Below, in pieces: positions 22,699 through 34,150 of a stretch of DNA of 64,000 nucleotides (its first letter is position 1; each line of letters begins with the position of its first letter). The DNA is from Ilex aquifolium (taxonomy: Eukaryota > Streptophyta > Magnoliopsida > Aquifoliales > Aquifoliaceae), in assembly GCA_951799425.1 (NCBI GenBank), contig OX637399.1, positions 34,631,701-34,695,700 on the forward strand. Direction: 5' to 3'. Position numbers and translations under genes: made by a program. The notes beneath the pieces were generated by a model. It saw only the letters and a program-made list of their open reading frames with translations. It searched no databases and was not told the DNA's origin.

Positions 22699-23691
22699 AT
22701 GGCCGAGGCAATTGGGTTCTCTGTTTTGGGGAAATTCGCTGAACTTTTTGTGGATTACTTGGTGGTTCCTATTGGATGTCAGTTTGGATATCTGTTTTGC
22801 TACAACAACAACATTCAAAATCTTAGAGACGAGGTCAAGCATCTGGAAAATGTAACAGCTGGGGTGAAGCTATCGGTAGTTGCAGCCAAAAATAACATAG
22901 AAGTTATTGGACCACATGTCCAGGGCTGGCTGACAGAAGTGGATGCAGTCAAGAACGAGGTAGAACAAGTTCTTGAACATACAACCAAAATTGGAAAGGG
23001 GTGTCTGAATCTGAATGGATGGTGTTCAAATCCGCTATCTCGTTACTCATTGAGCAGGAGAGCAGTGAAGAAGACTCAAAACATTTGTAAACTCAAAATA
23101 GATGGTGAACAGCACATTAAATTTTCATACCTTGCACTGCCAATGCCTTTGGTGTCTAAATCAATGGGTCTTAAAGTCTTTGAATCCAGGATGTTGAATA
23201 CACAAGAAGTAATGGATGCTCTGAAGAATGATGAGATCAACATGATTGGGATATGTGGCATGGGTGGTGTGGGCAAGACAACAATGGTGGAGGAAGTTGC
23301 CAAAAGAGCAAAGGCCGAAAAGTTATTTGATGATGTTGCCATGGCTACGGTTTCGAACAACCAAGAACTGATGAAGATTCAAGCTGGCCTTGCAGGCATG
23401 TTGGGTTTGAGCCTTGAGAAGGAAACCAATCTTCTTGCAAGAGCAGATAGACTTTTTACAAGACTATCAAATGGCAATAAGGTTCTTGTAATATTAGATG
23501 ACGTTTGGGAAGAACTTGAGTTGAGGCAACTGGGAATTCCTTTCGGAGATGGCCACAAGGGTTGCAAAGTTGTATTAACATCTCGAAATGAACATGTTTG
23601 TATGGAGATGGGATCTAAAAAGAACTTTACAGTCCAACCCCTGGCCACAGACGAAGCGTGGGACCTTTGTAGCAAAAGATATTGCAGATGA
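22699..23691 (+). CDS. NLR gene 2, readable CC-NB segment (330 aa)
   Basis: The ATG at 22699 (MAEAIGFSVL) follows a purine-rich leader; an upstream in-frame start is not typical of the family. Residues 1-150 form the coiled-coil region. Residues about 188-196 hold the P-loop GMGGVGKTT, which binds ATP. Kinase-2 is VLVILDDVWEELEL and RNBS-B is KVVLTSRNEH. After DEAWDL the frame runs into SKRYCR and a stop. A product would hold CC plus NB but lack ARC and LRR. Some truncated NLRs act as adaptors or signalling modules; that is only a possibility here. Confidence 0.75.
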   Translation: MAEAIGFSVLGKFAELFVDYLVVPIGCQFGYLFCYNNNIQNLRDEVKHLENVTAGVKLSVVAAKNNIEVIGPHVQGWLTEVDAVKNEVEQVLEHTTKIGKGCLNLNGWCSNPLSRYSLSRRAVKKTQNICKLKIDGEQHIKFSYLALPMPLVSKSMGLKVFESRMLNTQEVMDALKNDEINMIGICGMGGVGKTTMVEEVAKRAKAEKLFDDVAMATVSNNQELMKIQAGLAGMLGLSLEKETNLLARADRLFTRLSNGNKVLVILDDVWEELELRQLGIPFGDGHKGCKVVLTSRNEHVCMEMGSKKNFTVQPLATDEAWDLCSKRYCR

Positions 23692-23881
23692 ATGTAGAGG
23701 CTTACCTCTTGCAATTGTAACTCTCACCAAGGCACTGAAAAATGAAAAGAAGCATTCATGGGATGATTCCCTTCGACAACTAAGAAGGTCCAATAAAATG
23801 CCAGAGAAAGTGCAAATTAGTATAGAGTTGAGCTACAATATGTTAAAAAGCGAAGAAGCCAAGTCATTGCTTCGGCTTTGA
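23663..23881 (+). pseudogene. NLR gene 2, out-of-frame ARC piece
   Basis: In a shifted frame this reads VAKDIADECRGLPLAIVTL (the GLPLA motif of ARC1), then KKHSWDDSLRQL and IELSYNMLKSEEAKSL, stopping at 23881. It follows the first deletion and precedes the second. Clear homology without an ATG context or splice site marks it as a displaced part of the same gene. Confidence 0.8.
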
Positions 23882-25299
23882 ATAGATATGGGATAGGGCT
23901 ACGTTTTTTTGAAAACATTGATACCTTGACAGAAGCAAGAGACCGGGTGCACGCCTTAATTGATCAACTGAAAAGTTGTTACTTGATTCTAACCGGTGAT
24001 GATGAGGAGGAGAATGTGAAATTGCACGATGTCGTTCGTGATGCATGCATATCAATAACATCCAAAGGTGAGCACACACATATGACAAGGTGTGATGCTG
24101 GATTAAAAGAATGGCCGCAAGAAGATACGTACAAGCACACAACCATTTCCTTGATTTTTGACAAAATTAATGAGCTTCCTATTGGCTTACAGTGTCCGAA
24201 CCTCAAGCTTTTGCAACTGCAATGCAGGGATGGTACATATAGCATACCTCAACCTTTTTTTGAAGGGATGAAAGAACTCAGAACTTTTGCTTTAATATCC
24301 ATGTTCGTTCAACTTCCATCACTGCCACTCCAATCCTTGATGAATCTTCGAACAATATGTTTAGAATTTTGGCATTTGAACACTGACATATCCATGATTG
24401 GTAGCCTAAAGAGCTTGGAAATTCTCAGTTTCTTTGGATCTTACCTTGATGGATTGCCAAGTGAAATAGGACAACGTCACCATCTAAAGTTGTTGGATTT
24501 GAGGTGTGCCGAAGGCCCTGATATACTTCCACAAGGTGTTTTGTCAAACTTGTATAAACTCAATGAGTTATACATGAGAGATAACTTCTATCATTGGGCA
24601 GAGGATGGCATCGAAGGGAACATAAGTATTGAAGAGTTGAATTCACTGTCTGATCTAAACGCTTTGGAAATGGCCATAAGCTGTGAGAATATGCCCATAC
24701 TGGAAGACTTTTACTTTGAGAACCTGAGTAGATTTAACATTTCAATTGGTGATGATTTTAGAAGCACAAGTCGATATAATTTTCCAAACAAATTGGCAAT
24801 TTATCGTTTAGACATGGGCATGCTGTTTGAGTTTGGGTTCAAAGTGTTATTAAAACGGTGTGAAATTGTTTGGTTACAACCGCGGAAGGGTTTGGGAAGA
24901 AATCTTTTCGACGTGTTAGATGAGGAGGATTCAGTAAACTGGAAGGAACTGTGGATTGAAGATTGTGAAGAACTCGAATATCTTACTTGTAAGGCTATTC
25001 CGGTGGGGACATTCGCCTTCGGAGAACTACAAAAGTTGAAGCTTAGTTGCCTATCTTCAATGAAGAGTCTCTTTCCACGGTCTGTAGCTAAATGCTTGGT
25101 GCAACTCCAAAAGCTAAAGATATCTGATTGTGATCAAATGGAATATATTCTTGCCAAGGAAGAGGGAGGATACGAGGAAGATGCAGAAATAATCATGTTC
25201 CCAAAATTGAAATACCTGAAATTGAACATTCTGCCAAGCCTTAAAAGCTTCTACCCCAACTCAGATATTAGCTCCATAAACAGTTTGTTCCATGGACTG
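23882..25299 (+). CDS. NLR gene 2, first LRR exon (remainder)
   Basis: Back in the original frame it reads NRYGIGLRF, then ARDRVHALIDQLK and the MHD-like segment KLHDVVRDACISI (the usual MHD is LHD here, as in several relatives). LRRs follow (LKLLQLQ, LEILSFFGS, LKLLDLR and so on). The exon ends in CDQMEYILAKEEGG and LKSFYPNSD before a phase-0 donor (ggactg|gtatgc). The frame is open throughout. Confidence 0.8.
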
Positions 25300-25400
25300 G
25301 TATGCTTCTTTGCTTGAATATCTTATGTTATTTTTCACTTGTACTCATTGTCTAGAGGTGCTTCTAACAAATGCTACTTAACACTGATTGGATACTACAG

Positions 25401-26170
25401 GTTTTGTTGCCTAGCTTGGAGACAATGCAAGATGGGTCCTTCAACAAACTAAGTGTCATGAACGTGCGGGACTGTGGCAAACTTTTGTATGTTGCTACAG
25501 CTGATCAACTTAAATTGTTTCAAAGCCTCCAAGAACTTAATGTGCACGGATGCAATGAGTTGGTAGCAGTGTTTGACTTTGTTGGTCTAGAAGTTAGAAG
25601 AGAACATACAAAAGTCACATTCGGCCAATTAGAGTCATTGACCCTATATTGTTTACCCAAGTTAGTGCATATATGGAGGATGGTTCCTAAAGAACTTCAA
25701 GGTTTCCAAAATCTAAGATCACTAAAGATCGAGGATTGTGACAACTTGTTACACATAACGTCGCCTACTATTGCAAAACTATTCGTGAATCTACAAGACC
25801 TAAAGGTTGAAAAGTGCAGGAATATGGAAGAAATTATTGAAACAAACTCAGATTTCTCCAAGATTGCCACTGTGGAAGAGATAGTTAGTGTAAAAGATGC
25901 AGAAGAAATGATGGTGGATAAAATTGTGTTCCCACAATTGAGAAGTCTAGACTTGGTTGATTTAGAAAACCTCATTGCCTTTTGCTTAGGACAGTTTGAG
26001 TTTGAGTTTCTGTCACTAGAAAGAGTGTCAATCAAAAACTGCCCGAAGATGAAGACTTTCTGCTCTGGACCATTATGCACACCAACACTTGATAGAGAAA
26101 ATGTGCAAATTGGGCAACAATGCAGTTTGATTGGCGATCTCAATACAATAGTACAACATGTAAAAGAAAG
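25401..26170 (+). CDS. NLR gene 2, second LRR exon
   Basis: After a 101-bp intron (acceptor tactacag) this exon starts VLLPSLETMQDGSFNKL and carries LRRs with LVHIWRMVPKELQGFQNLRS, LLHITSPTIAKLF and the family tail FCSGPLCTPTLDREN. It ends gaaag|gtttgt in phase 2. It is the direct counterpart of gene 1 exon 2935-3857. Confidence 0.85.
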
Positions 26171-26346
26171 GTTTGTCGTTATCCTTTACAATCTAATCCA
26201 TTCAAAAACTTCCTTTTGTTGCTTAATTTTCCTTTAAAAAATGAAATTGAAATAATTATTCATGCTATTGTCTGATTTCATTTTAACTGCTGTTCCATAA
26301 ACTATTTGACTACATAAAATCACTTTTTTTGTTTACTGTCATACAG

Positions 26347-26431
26347 CCTCAACGAAAAAGAAGAAGAACAAGGAGGAGGAGGAGGAGGAGAAGAAGACGA
26401 AGAAGAAGTAGTAGGAGTTTCTGAGGATTGA
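26347..26431 (+). CDS. NLR gene 2, terminal acidic exon
   Basis: Acceptor tcatacag, then a phase-compatible exon reading SLNEKEEEQ, six Gly, EEDEEEVVGVSED and stop. Short charged C-termini on separate exons occur in this receptor group. A CT microsatellite (26453-26480) and a GAATAA-type signal near 26549 follow. Confidence 0.65.
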
Positions 26432-26449
26432 AAAGAAGTGTATTTGCAT

Positions 26450-26484
<35 letters not shown>

Positions 26485-27330
26485 GTGTGTGTTTAAGTGT
26501 TGTAAGCCAAAAGCTATTGATACCTTGTTTAACTAAAACCTTTTGTCTGAATAATGCCAAGCTTTGGCAGTAATAGCAGTCCTTATTGTTGCCATAGACT
26601 GTAGTTTACTACATAATTGATTATCTTGTTTTATTCCCCTGTTTCTTAGCTTTAATGGAGACGCAACGACCGGCAATGATTCAAATACAAAGCTAATCCT
26701 TAATCCTGACGTATCTTATCTTCCTATCGAGCTTAAAAAATACAATTAATTCAACATTAACCACACATGGATTTGAAGTGGAAAAAAAAATAGATGCATC
26801 AAGAAGAAGATAAGGACCCAATCATAATCTTATATGACCAACAAGAAAATTGCTCTCTTATTCTTCTTTCTCTCCATTCTCCTAAATTCTCATACTCTAT
26901 TTTTTCCAATCTAGTATTCTAGTTCCTATAGAATTAGAATTATAGAAGTTGATTATTTGATTTCCTTAAGGTATTTGAGTATTGTCTTTGTAAGTGAATC
27001 CGCGGATAGTTTTGAGAAGCTTCATTGATCTTGAGAATATATTTATGGAATTTCCAATGCACACCTTTCTAAACAACTTATATGGAGGCAAATATTATTT
27101 TTAGGAAAGTGTTATCGCATACGACTTAAAATAATTTTTAGTGTTGCAGTGTAGTCTCTAAAATCAAAATTTTCAACAGAGTAACAACTCCAAATTTACC
27201 AACAAAAATAATATTTATTTTGAATTCTTCTTCGTTTGCAAAATCACATTACGAAAAATTTCGTCAAGTTGATTGATTTGATGTTAGATATTTCTTCATC
27301 GGCAAAAAAAATTACAATTCGTACTAATAA

Positions 27331-28621
27331 TGTAACGCCCCGATTTTCCCGGACCCGTTACTTAATTAAATTGATCGATCACAATAATAAACCACAAATA
27401 AAACTCCGAATACAGGGCCAGAGCTCTAACTGACTCAATAAATTTATAATCTCCATTTTTATCTCCAAATAATAAAAATAATCTCCTCAATATACAAAGT
27501 TAAAAATTATATCAAGATTCGTCCGTCTTCGATTCCTTAAACATCAACTCTGGTCCTTCCCTCCGAGATAATCCTGAAAAAAATATTAAAGGCGGGGAAG
27601 TATACAATATGACAGGAAACAATATGCTCAACGAGTAAAGAATATAAATGATCAAATACCAAATAATTCAACTGATAGACAATCATAGATAAAAGAATCA
27701 AGAATCCAATTCGATAAGTCACATAGCTCAATTTCTATCAAACATGACCTCATACTAGGGTTCTCTTGGTAACATGACAAGTGACACTTGGGCATTTAAA
27801 ATCCGTACTCATATCGAACCATTACACCCCTCAGGGCTGTAATCACAATCGCACCCCGCAGGGCCATAATCACATTTCACCAATTATGCCCCCAAGTTCA
27901 CTTCGTACATGTACCAATCAATCCCAAAGTATTTAGCCCAACGTACAGGTCAACCGATAATATTGACAGAATTTCAAATCAATCAGAATAATCAATAGGA
28001 ATACAAATTTCAGATAATGAAATGACACTCTCTGCAAAGAGATTTAAAAGACAGGAGCATATTGTATACTACCCCGTACCTCAAATCCATGAATGACTTG
28101 AATAGATGCGAAATTCGAAATACCGCGAATGAAATAGTTAATTTTGATAACGATCTAAAATAAAATCACTGCTCAATTTTTGACCCCAAGATCTCATAAA
28201 TTTCTTTCTTTTTCTCTCTTTCCCTTCCTCTCTCTCCTTCTCTCTTTTTCTTCTCCTGCTATGCCGTTCAAGCAACTGAGCTTGGCTATTTATAGCCAAG
28301 AAATGCTTGGTCCCCAAGCAACTCATGGACACTTGTCCATGTTATATTTATTTTTTTTCTCTTGCACGTTTCCAAATCTTGCTAGCTCAAATCTTGTAGA
28401 TTTAGCTAGGATCTTTCACATAAGTATATATAGATATGAATATATTCATTTATTATATGATTACGATATTTGACCTAAGTTATAGTTATTTGACTCGTTT
28501 TCACATAAATAGTCCATTTATTTATTTAAATTTTGTTTTTAAAATAACCCTTAGTTATATAGAATCATAATTGACGACCTAATTAATTTGTTAATGATTA
28601 TTTTATATACGGGTCGTCACA
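27331..28621 (-). repeat. 3' LTR
   Basis: 1,291 bp, TG...CA. It includes a minus-strand TATA motif CTATAAATAG within the inverted repeat at 28281-28300, probably the LTR core promoter. Confidence 0.95.
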
Positions 28622-28893
28622 ATCTACCCCCCTTAAAAATAATTTCGTCCCCGAAATTCGGTACTAACCTCAAGAGGAAAATAAGTATGAATATATTACA
28701 CAAATATCCGCTGCGCACTCTGATACCTTTTTCAACTTTTTACCATATAACCCAAAATTTTTGATATGAATTCCAATTTATACATCCGCCTAATGAAAAT
28801 TGGTTGACTTACTTCGCACACTTCAACTTCTACACCTACAGCGAAAGATGATAGTCTCACTTCCCACAAGACCCATATAAGATCTGATACCTA

Positions 28894-28906
28894 GGCTCTG
28901 ATACCA
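28894..28906 (-). promoter_or_regulatory. Primer-binding site (tRNA-iMet)
   Basis: On the minus strand TGGTATCAGAGCC lies 3 bp inside the 5' LTR and matches the plant initiator methionine tRNA 3' end. Confidence 0.9.
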
Positions 28907-28909
28907 CTT

Positions 28910-30200
28910 TGTAACGCCCCGATTTTCCCGGACCCGTTACTTAATTAAATTGATCGATCACAATAATAAACCACAAATAAAACTCCGAATACAGGGCCAG
29001 AGCTCTAACTGACTCAATAAATTTATAATCTCCATTTTTATCTCCAAATAATAAAAATAATCTCCTCAATATACAAAGTTAAAAATTATATCAAGATTCG
29101 TCCGTCTTCGATTCCTTAAACATCAACTCTGGTCCTTCCCTCCGAGATAATCCTGAAAAAAATATTAAAGGCGGGGAAGTATACAATATGACAGGAAACA
29201 ATATGCTCAACGAGTAAAGAATATAAATGATCAAATACCAAATAATTCAACTGATAGACAATCATAGATAAAAGAATCAAGAATCCAATTCGATAAGTCA
29301 CATAGCTCAATTTCTATCAAACATGACCTCATACTAGGGTTCTCTTGGTAACATGACAAGTGACACTTGGGCATTTAAAATCCGTACTCATATCGAACCA
29401 TTACACCCCTCAGGGCTGTAATCACAATCGCACCCCGCAGGGCCATAATCACATTTCACCAATTATGCCCCCAAGTTCACTTCGTACATGTACCAATCAA
29501 TCCCAAAGTATTTAGCCCAACGTACAGGTCAACCGATAATATTGACAGAATTTCAAATCAATCAGAATAATCAATAGGAATACAAATTTCAGATAATGAA
29601 ATGACACTCTCTGCAAAGAGATTTAAAAGACAGGAGCATATTGTATACTACCCCGTACCTCAAATCCATGAATGACTTGAATAGATGCGAAATTCGAAAT
29701 ACCGCGAATGAAATAGTTAATTTTGATAACGATCTAAAATAAAATCACTGCTCAATTTTTGACCCCAAGATCTCATAAATTTCTTTCTTTTTCTCTCTTT
29801 CCCTTCCTCTCTCTCCTTCTCTCTTTTTCTTCTCCTGCTATGCCGTTCAAGCAACTGAGCTTGGCTATTTATAGCCAAGAAATGCTTGGTCCCCAAGCAA
29901 CTCATGGACACTTGTCCATGTTATATTTATTTTTTTTCTCTTGCACGTTTCCAAATCTTGCTAGCTCAAATCTTGTAGATTTAGCTAGGATCTTTCACAT
30001 AAGTATATATAGATATGAATATATTCATTTATTATATGATTACGATATTTGACCTAAGTTATAGTTATTTGACTCGTTTTCACATAAATAGTCCATTTAT
30101 TTATTTAAATTTTGTTTTTAAAATAACCCTTAGTTATATAGAATCATAATTGACGACCTAATTAATTTGTTAATGATTATTTTATATACGGGTCGTCACA
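28910..30200 (-). repeat. 5' LTR
   Basis: Same sequence as 27331-28621; core promoter motif at 29860-29879 on the minus strand. Confidence 0.95.
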
Positions 30201-30714
30201 AATAACATTGAAGATCACATATGCATTTATCACACCAAAACCCATAGAACAAAAAATGAAATAGTGGCACAAGAACGAAAGTGGACAAAATGGGAGCAAA
30301 ACGACTCTCTATGAAGGAGTGGAATTTGCCAAGGAGTTATGAGGCAAGTTGGGGGCTAAGTATCTTGATGGTACGAGTAAAAAATTTATTGTCGGTTAGT
30401 TTCTTAATTTTAAATGGTAGATGATAAACTTGTACTAGATCAATTTCATAAAATTCAACATATTCTAAAACCATTTAAACAAAAGAATAGAATATGAATG
30501 AATCTATTGCAGAAATTAAAATTGTAATATGGATTTGTGAAAAAACTATGAAGGATATAATTAATAATGGAGTATCCCTCAAAAAATAACCGGAACACAT
30601 ATGGAAAATAAGTTAATGGATAATGAACTCATATGTTTTGAACATATTTAAATTCAAAGTTGGATTGGAAGGCAACTTGCAAGAACTTGATTCATTGTTA
30701 GGATTCCTCTTTTC

Positions 30715-30920
30715 TTTTCTAAGGCATATAATTCAAATAGGCCTGTTTTTTTTTTTTTTTCCATTAATATGGAGATCATTAGGAGTTTCATCTGCAACTA
30801 TCTTTTCTCTACGTGAGAAACTGATTTTGAGTTATCACCAAGTGTACTTGTGCTTATACATAAAATTCTTTTTAGCTTGTGTTGAGTACACAAAGGATTC
30901 TCTTCAGCGACCGACAAGTG
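30715..30920 (+). pseudogene. Relic of NLR gene 5' intron
   Basis: The stretch with a T run, 'atatggagatcatta...catctgcaactatcttttctc' and 'gagaaactgatttt...cataaa' matches the NLR gene 2 leader intron near 22360-22460. No coding NLR sequence follows, so this is a truncated duplicate. Confidence 0.5.
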
Positions 30921-31529
30921 TAATCCTTCGATAGAATGGTTTCAGGTGATTGCGTATATTGGGTTCAATTGTCTTGTTTCAACATTTTCTTAGATGAAAT
31001 TAATTGACAGATTCAAAGCAACAGAAATATTAGTCAAGAGATTAACAAAAGAAAAGACACTTACTAATCTGTAATGAATTTTTGTTTACAAAAAACTGAT
31101 AATTCAGCCTTAACTGTATCACTAACTCTACTCTAAAACTAACTTGATCACAACTCCTAAAAATGCCCAAGTCATGAGTATTTGTTAGGTTTGATCGTGT
31201 CCATTCCTTGTGATTAGTGTTTTTTCTACCAGGCCGGCTCAATAGCTAGGTCATTGAAACTACCATTTTAGACCTCCGAATTTTTTTAGGCCCTGTAAAA
31301 ATAGGTTCAATTAAATCTAATTAGGGTTAAAAAAATTTAAATTTGAGTTTTACAAACATGATATGTAGGTCACACAAACACGACACGATTGACACCATCT
31401 TTTTTTAAATTTCAATTTGTTCAATTTTAAATTTATCCAATCTTTTTTTAAATTTAAATTTATCCGCATTTATATAAAATCAAATTTTTTACTCAAATCT
31501 TAACTCCGTAAACATTTAGTCATCGGAGA
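30921..31529. other. Unassigned AT-rich sequence
   Basis: No supported gene. A 'cacaaacacgacacgattgacac' retro-type fragment lies near 31375. Confidence 0.4.
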
Positions 31530-31811
31530 AGCCAAGTGTTTGGAGGCTTCCCTATCCATTTCACTTTGCATTTTCCTTCGTGCCCTTGTCTCCTCTGTGT
31601 GTTTCCTCTTCACTTGTTTTCTTTGAATCTTCGAATAGTGCCAAAAATAAAAATAAAAAAATACCTGAACCAACCGATTTCTTCTTCTTCCATTTCGGAT
31701 GTTTCATTTTCTCCGGGATTCCCCTCTCGACATCAAGCAAACTGCCCAAACTCTATGGATAATAGGGTTTTGATCCCTACCTCGAACTCAAGTTCAAGCT
31801 TCACTCTTGGA
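31530..31811 (+). other. Leader-like sequence interrupted by the LINE
   Basis: This CT-rich stretch continues after the LINE at 32903-33016, where caatggaaaagctgggatcaag|gtacta looks like a splice donor. Removing the LINE gives no long open frame, so it may be an untranslated first exon or a chance resemblance. Confidence 0.25.
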
Positions 31812-32886
31812 TTGTCCGCTTGCAGTTCAGGTGTGGGATCACTTTTATCAGATGTTTGGGATCAGATCTTGGCCGTTTCAGACTCCTTATGCTTTAATGC
31901 TTCGTTGGCGGCGTTGTGCTCCTTCTGCAGTTCATGTGCGGGTACTACTACCGTGCTTTATTCTGTGGCACCTGTGGAAGGCACGTAATGCTTTTAGGTT
32001 CGATGGTCGAGCCTTCCAGGTGCCTGTTGTGGTTCAGAGGGTTATGACCGAGTTGCAGTTGATTGGGCTTGCTTTTGGGTTTGCTCCGAGTCAGTTGCGT
32101 CGGGATGAGTCGGTTGAGTTTGTGGGTTCTCTTAGGGTTTTGGTTCCTCGGCCTCGGCCTCGGCCTCTTCGCTTGGTTGCTTGGACTCGTCCTGTACCAG
32201 GTTGTCTGAAGATCAGTGTTGATGGCTGTTCTAAAGACAATCCGGGGCTGTCTGCGGCAGGGGGTGTTATTCGGGACCACCAGGGTCGAGTTCTCAGGGC
32301 TTTTGGCTTGTTTCTGGGGCATCAGCCTATTCTGTATGCGGAGATGCAGGCTGTTTGTGCTGGGTTGGAGTTGGCCGCAGATTTGGGAGCTTCGGAGTTG
32401 GTAGTGGAGTCAGATTCAGCTACAGTGGTTTCTTGGGTTTATTCTCAGGGTACTGGATGCTGGGTTTATGCTTACCTGCTTGCTCGGATTCGGCTTTTGT
32501 GTACTTCTCTCTCGGCTAGAGTCTGCCACGTCCTGCGGGAGACGAATCAGGCAGCTGACTTCATGGCTAATTGGGCTTGTTCTCAGCAGCTCAATCAGCG
32601 ATTTCTTGATTCGTCATCCATTCCTTCTGGGATTGTTGGCATCCTCACCTTGGATGCTCGACAGACTCCTCATGTTCGTCGGTGAATTTTATTTTCATTT
32701 TTGTTTTCAGTTATTTTGTTCTGTGAGGAGTTTCCACTTTGTTGATTTGATCTTCCCACTTTGTACTTCTGGAGGTTTGACTCTTTGTCCTCCTCCCTTG
32801 TACTTTTCCCTTTTTAGTTATATATACAGGTAGGGGTCTGCCAAACCCTCCACCCACACTGGGTGGCTTTGGAAAAAAAAAAAAAA
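31812..32886 (+). mobile_element. 5'-truncated LINE with 16-bp target duplications
   Basis: Flanked by perfect repeats AAGCTTCACTCTTGGA (31796-31811 and 32887-32902) and ending in an A run, the mark of target-primed reverse transcription. The open frame to 32685 encodes the end of an L1-type ORF2. It starts inside the zinc-finger region (CPLAVQVWDHF) and continues to an RNase H domain with DGCSKDNPG, GGVIRD, AEMQAVCAGL and VVESDSATV motifs, holding the expected catalytic Asp/Glu residues (Asp in DGCS, Glu in AEMQ, Asp in ESDS). About 290 codons are intact, suggesting a fairly recent insertion. Confidence 0.93.
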
Positions 32887-33016
32887 AAGCTTCACTCTTG
32901 GAATTTTCTTTTGAGTCATATATTTCTAAAGGATTCAACGATTTCTACCCCGTCTCAGAAGGGGAAACCCTAACGCTTCACCAGTCTCATCTCCAATGGA
33001 AAAGCTGGGATCAAGG

Positions 33017-33443
33017 TACTAATCTTCTTCTATTGTCTTGGACAATTAAAAATGTGACATAATTGGCGATCTAAGAATGGAATAGTTATAATTGTTAATG
33101 GATAATATGGTTTCCTTCATTTAGTTGCAGATTTGTGATGAATCTTTTTGTATATGGGTTGTTCTGTTCTTAAATTTGAAGTTTGTGAACCACCATATTC
33201 TTGAAATTAGTTGAAAATAAATTTTCGATTGGATTGAATTCTACACACAGTACTCAGAGAGATTATTTTCTTTCAATAGAAATTGCGACATTGTCAATTT
33301 GTGGGTTTGGTTCCTAAATTTGTTTGTATTGCTACTTACCATTTATAGAAAAGATTGAATGCATACAATACAGTATAAAAATCGAGCAAGAGATTATTTT
33401 TTAATATTCATTTATCTATTAATTTTCGTGTATTCTGATGCAG
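33017..33443. other. Unassigned sequence
   Basis: AT-rich sequence, possibly intronic to the leader-like donor at 33017. Nothing recognised. Confidence 0.3.
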
Positions 33444-33544
33444 CTACTAATTTCATTGAGTTACAATTTGACTATTTTAATCTGATCACACCTCCTATTA
33501 CCCGACCCAAACATCCCCGCAGTGGTGTGTACAAATTAACTAAG
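33444..33544 (+). other. Exon-like segment, unknown protein
   Basis: Bounded by tgatgcag and actaag|gtggtt, it reads FIELQFDYFNLITPP then ITRPKHPRSGVYKLTK. The composition is protein-like and a partial relative occurs near 21640-21760. I do not recognise the family. It may be an exon fragment carried with duplicated NLR flanks. Confidence 0.25.
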
Positions 33545-33959
33545 GTGGTTTCTTTGCCACCATATGTGCAGCTTAACTCCACAAGAGCTTTCCTATGTTA
33601 TTTATATTAAAGTCTTTTCAAAATAAAAGTCTTTTTGAGCGGATTTATTTTGGAAATTTTTTTTTGTGATTTTTTTGGAGAAATTGGAAAAGTGTGAAAT
33701 AAAAATGACATGAAAGACTACTAATTCAAAATTAGTGATTTTTGGCTAAAGATATCAATTTTGATTAAAAGACACCATTACAAATGACCATTTTTCATAA
33801 AGTCACATTTGATATCTCTTGCACTAAAAGATACAATTTCAAATGGGTGTACCTGTTTTATAAAGTCACAATTAATACCTTTTGAACTAAAAGACATTAT
33901 TTTATCTGGTTGTATTTTTTATGAAAAGTCACTAGTGAGTTTATAAATAGGTGATGTCA

Positions 33960-34150
33960 TACACTCCAACAATATACCATGGAACAATTTTATACTTTTG
34001 ACTAGAATTACTCCCCCATTCTTCTTTCTCTTCATACTCCCAAATTCACATACATTTATTGTTTTCTATTCAACAATCTAGTATTTTATTTTCTCTAGAG
34101 TTAGAATTAATACTTGAAGTTGGCTATTTGATTTTCTTAAGGTATTTGAG
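33960..34150 (+). mobile_element. Copia-like repeat B, left half
   Basis: Colinear with 26820-26990 ('ttcttctttctc...ctagtatt...agttg.ctatttgat'). It breaks off at TATTTGAG (34143-34150) and resumes at 47993. Confidence 0.6.

Larger units (their letters stand above)
22699..26431 (+). pseudogene. NLR gene 2: CC-NBS-LRR with two frame-shifting ARC deletions
   Basis: Gene-level entry. Read in order, the frames give a coiled-coil N-terminus, NB-ARC, LRRs and an acidic tail, as in RPS2/At4g27190-like receptors. Two conserved blocks are absent from the DNA. One lies after the DEAWDL motif (near 23663), where the RNBS-C region should be. The other lies after LKSEEAKSL (near 23878), where the usual CSLFPEDY-type (RNBS-D) block should be. 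The first deletion shifts the frame and the second returns it, so translation from 22699 ends at 23691. Introns cannot explain missing sequence. The gene may be dead, or may make a truncated CC-NB protein. Its LRR exons remain open, suggesting recent damage or an assembly problem. Confidence 0.8.
27331..30200 (-). mobile_element. Non-autonomous LTR retrotransposon, 2.87 kb, apparently identical LTRs
   Basis: Two 1,291-bp direct repeats (27331-28621 and 28910-30200), each TGTAACG...GTCACA, with no difference seen by eye. They flank only 288 bp. The 5-bp target duplication AATAA is at 27326-27330 and 30201-30205. On the minus strand the left LTR end is followed by AAG and TGGTATCAGAGCC (complement of 28894-28906), the initiator-tRNA-Met primer-binding site. 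A purine tract AAGGGGGGTAGAT (complement of 28622-28634) abuts the other LTR. No gag or pol is present, so mobility needed proteins in trans. LTR style (TGTAAC.CCCC) recalls Tekay-type Ty3/gypsy elements; that assignment is tentative. Confidence 0.95.
26780..30690 (+). mobile_element. Copia-like gag fragment A, split by an LTR element
   Basis: 26780-27330 and 30201-30690 are two halves of one old repeat, colinear with 33960-34150 plus 47993-48720. The coding part corresponds to a copia Gag/UBN2-like region (degenerate reading of 'TP.P.EQK...W.QERKWTKWEQ'). Many stops. It was disrupted by the insertion at 27331-30200 (AATAA duplicated). Confidence 0.6.

Noticed and set aside
23076-24245. Antisense frames opposite NLR gene 2
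   Set aside because: Shadows of the conserved NB-ARC coding strand.
28180-30052. Identical pairs of small frames
   Set aside because: They are in the two LTRs; LTR sequence is not expected to encode protein here.
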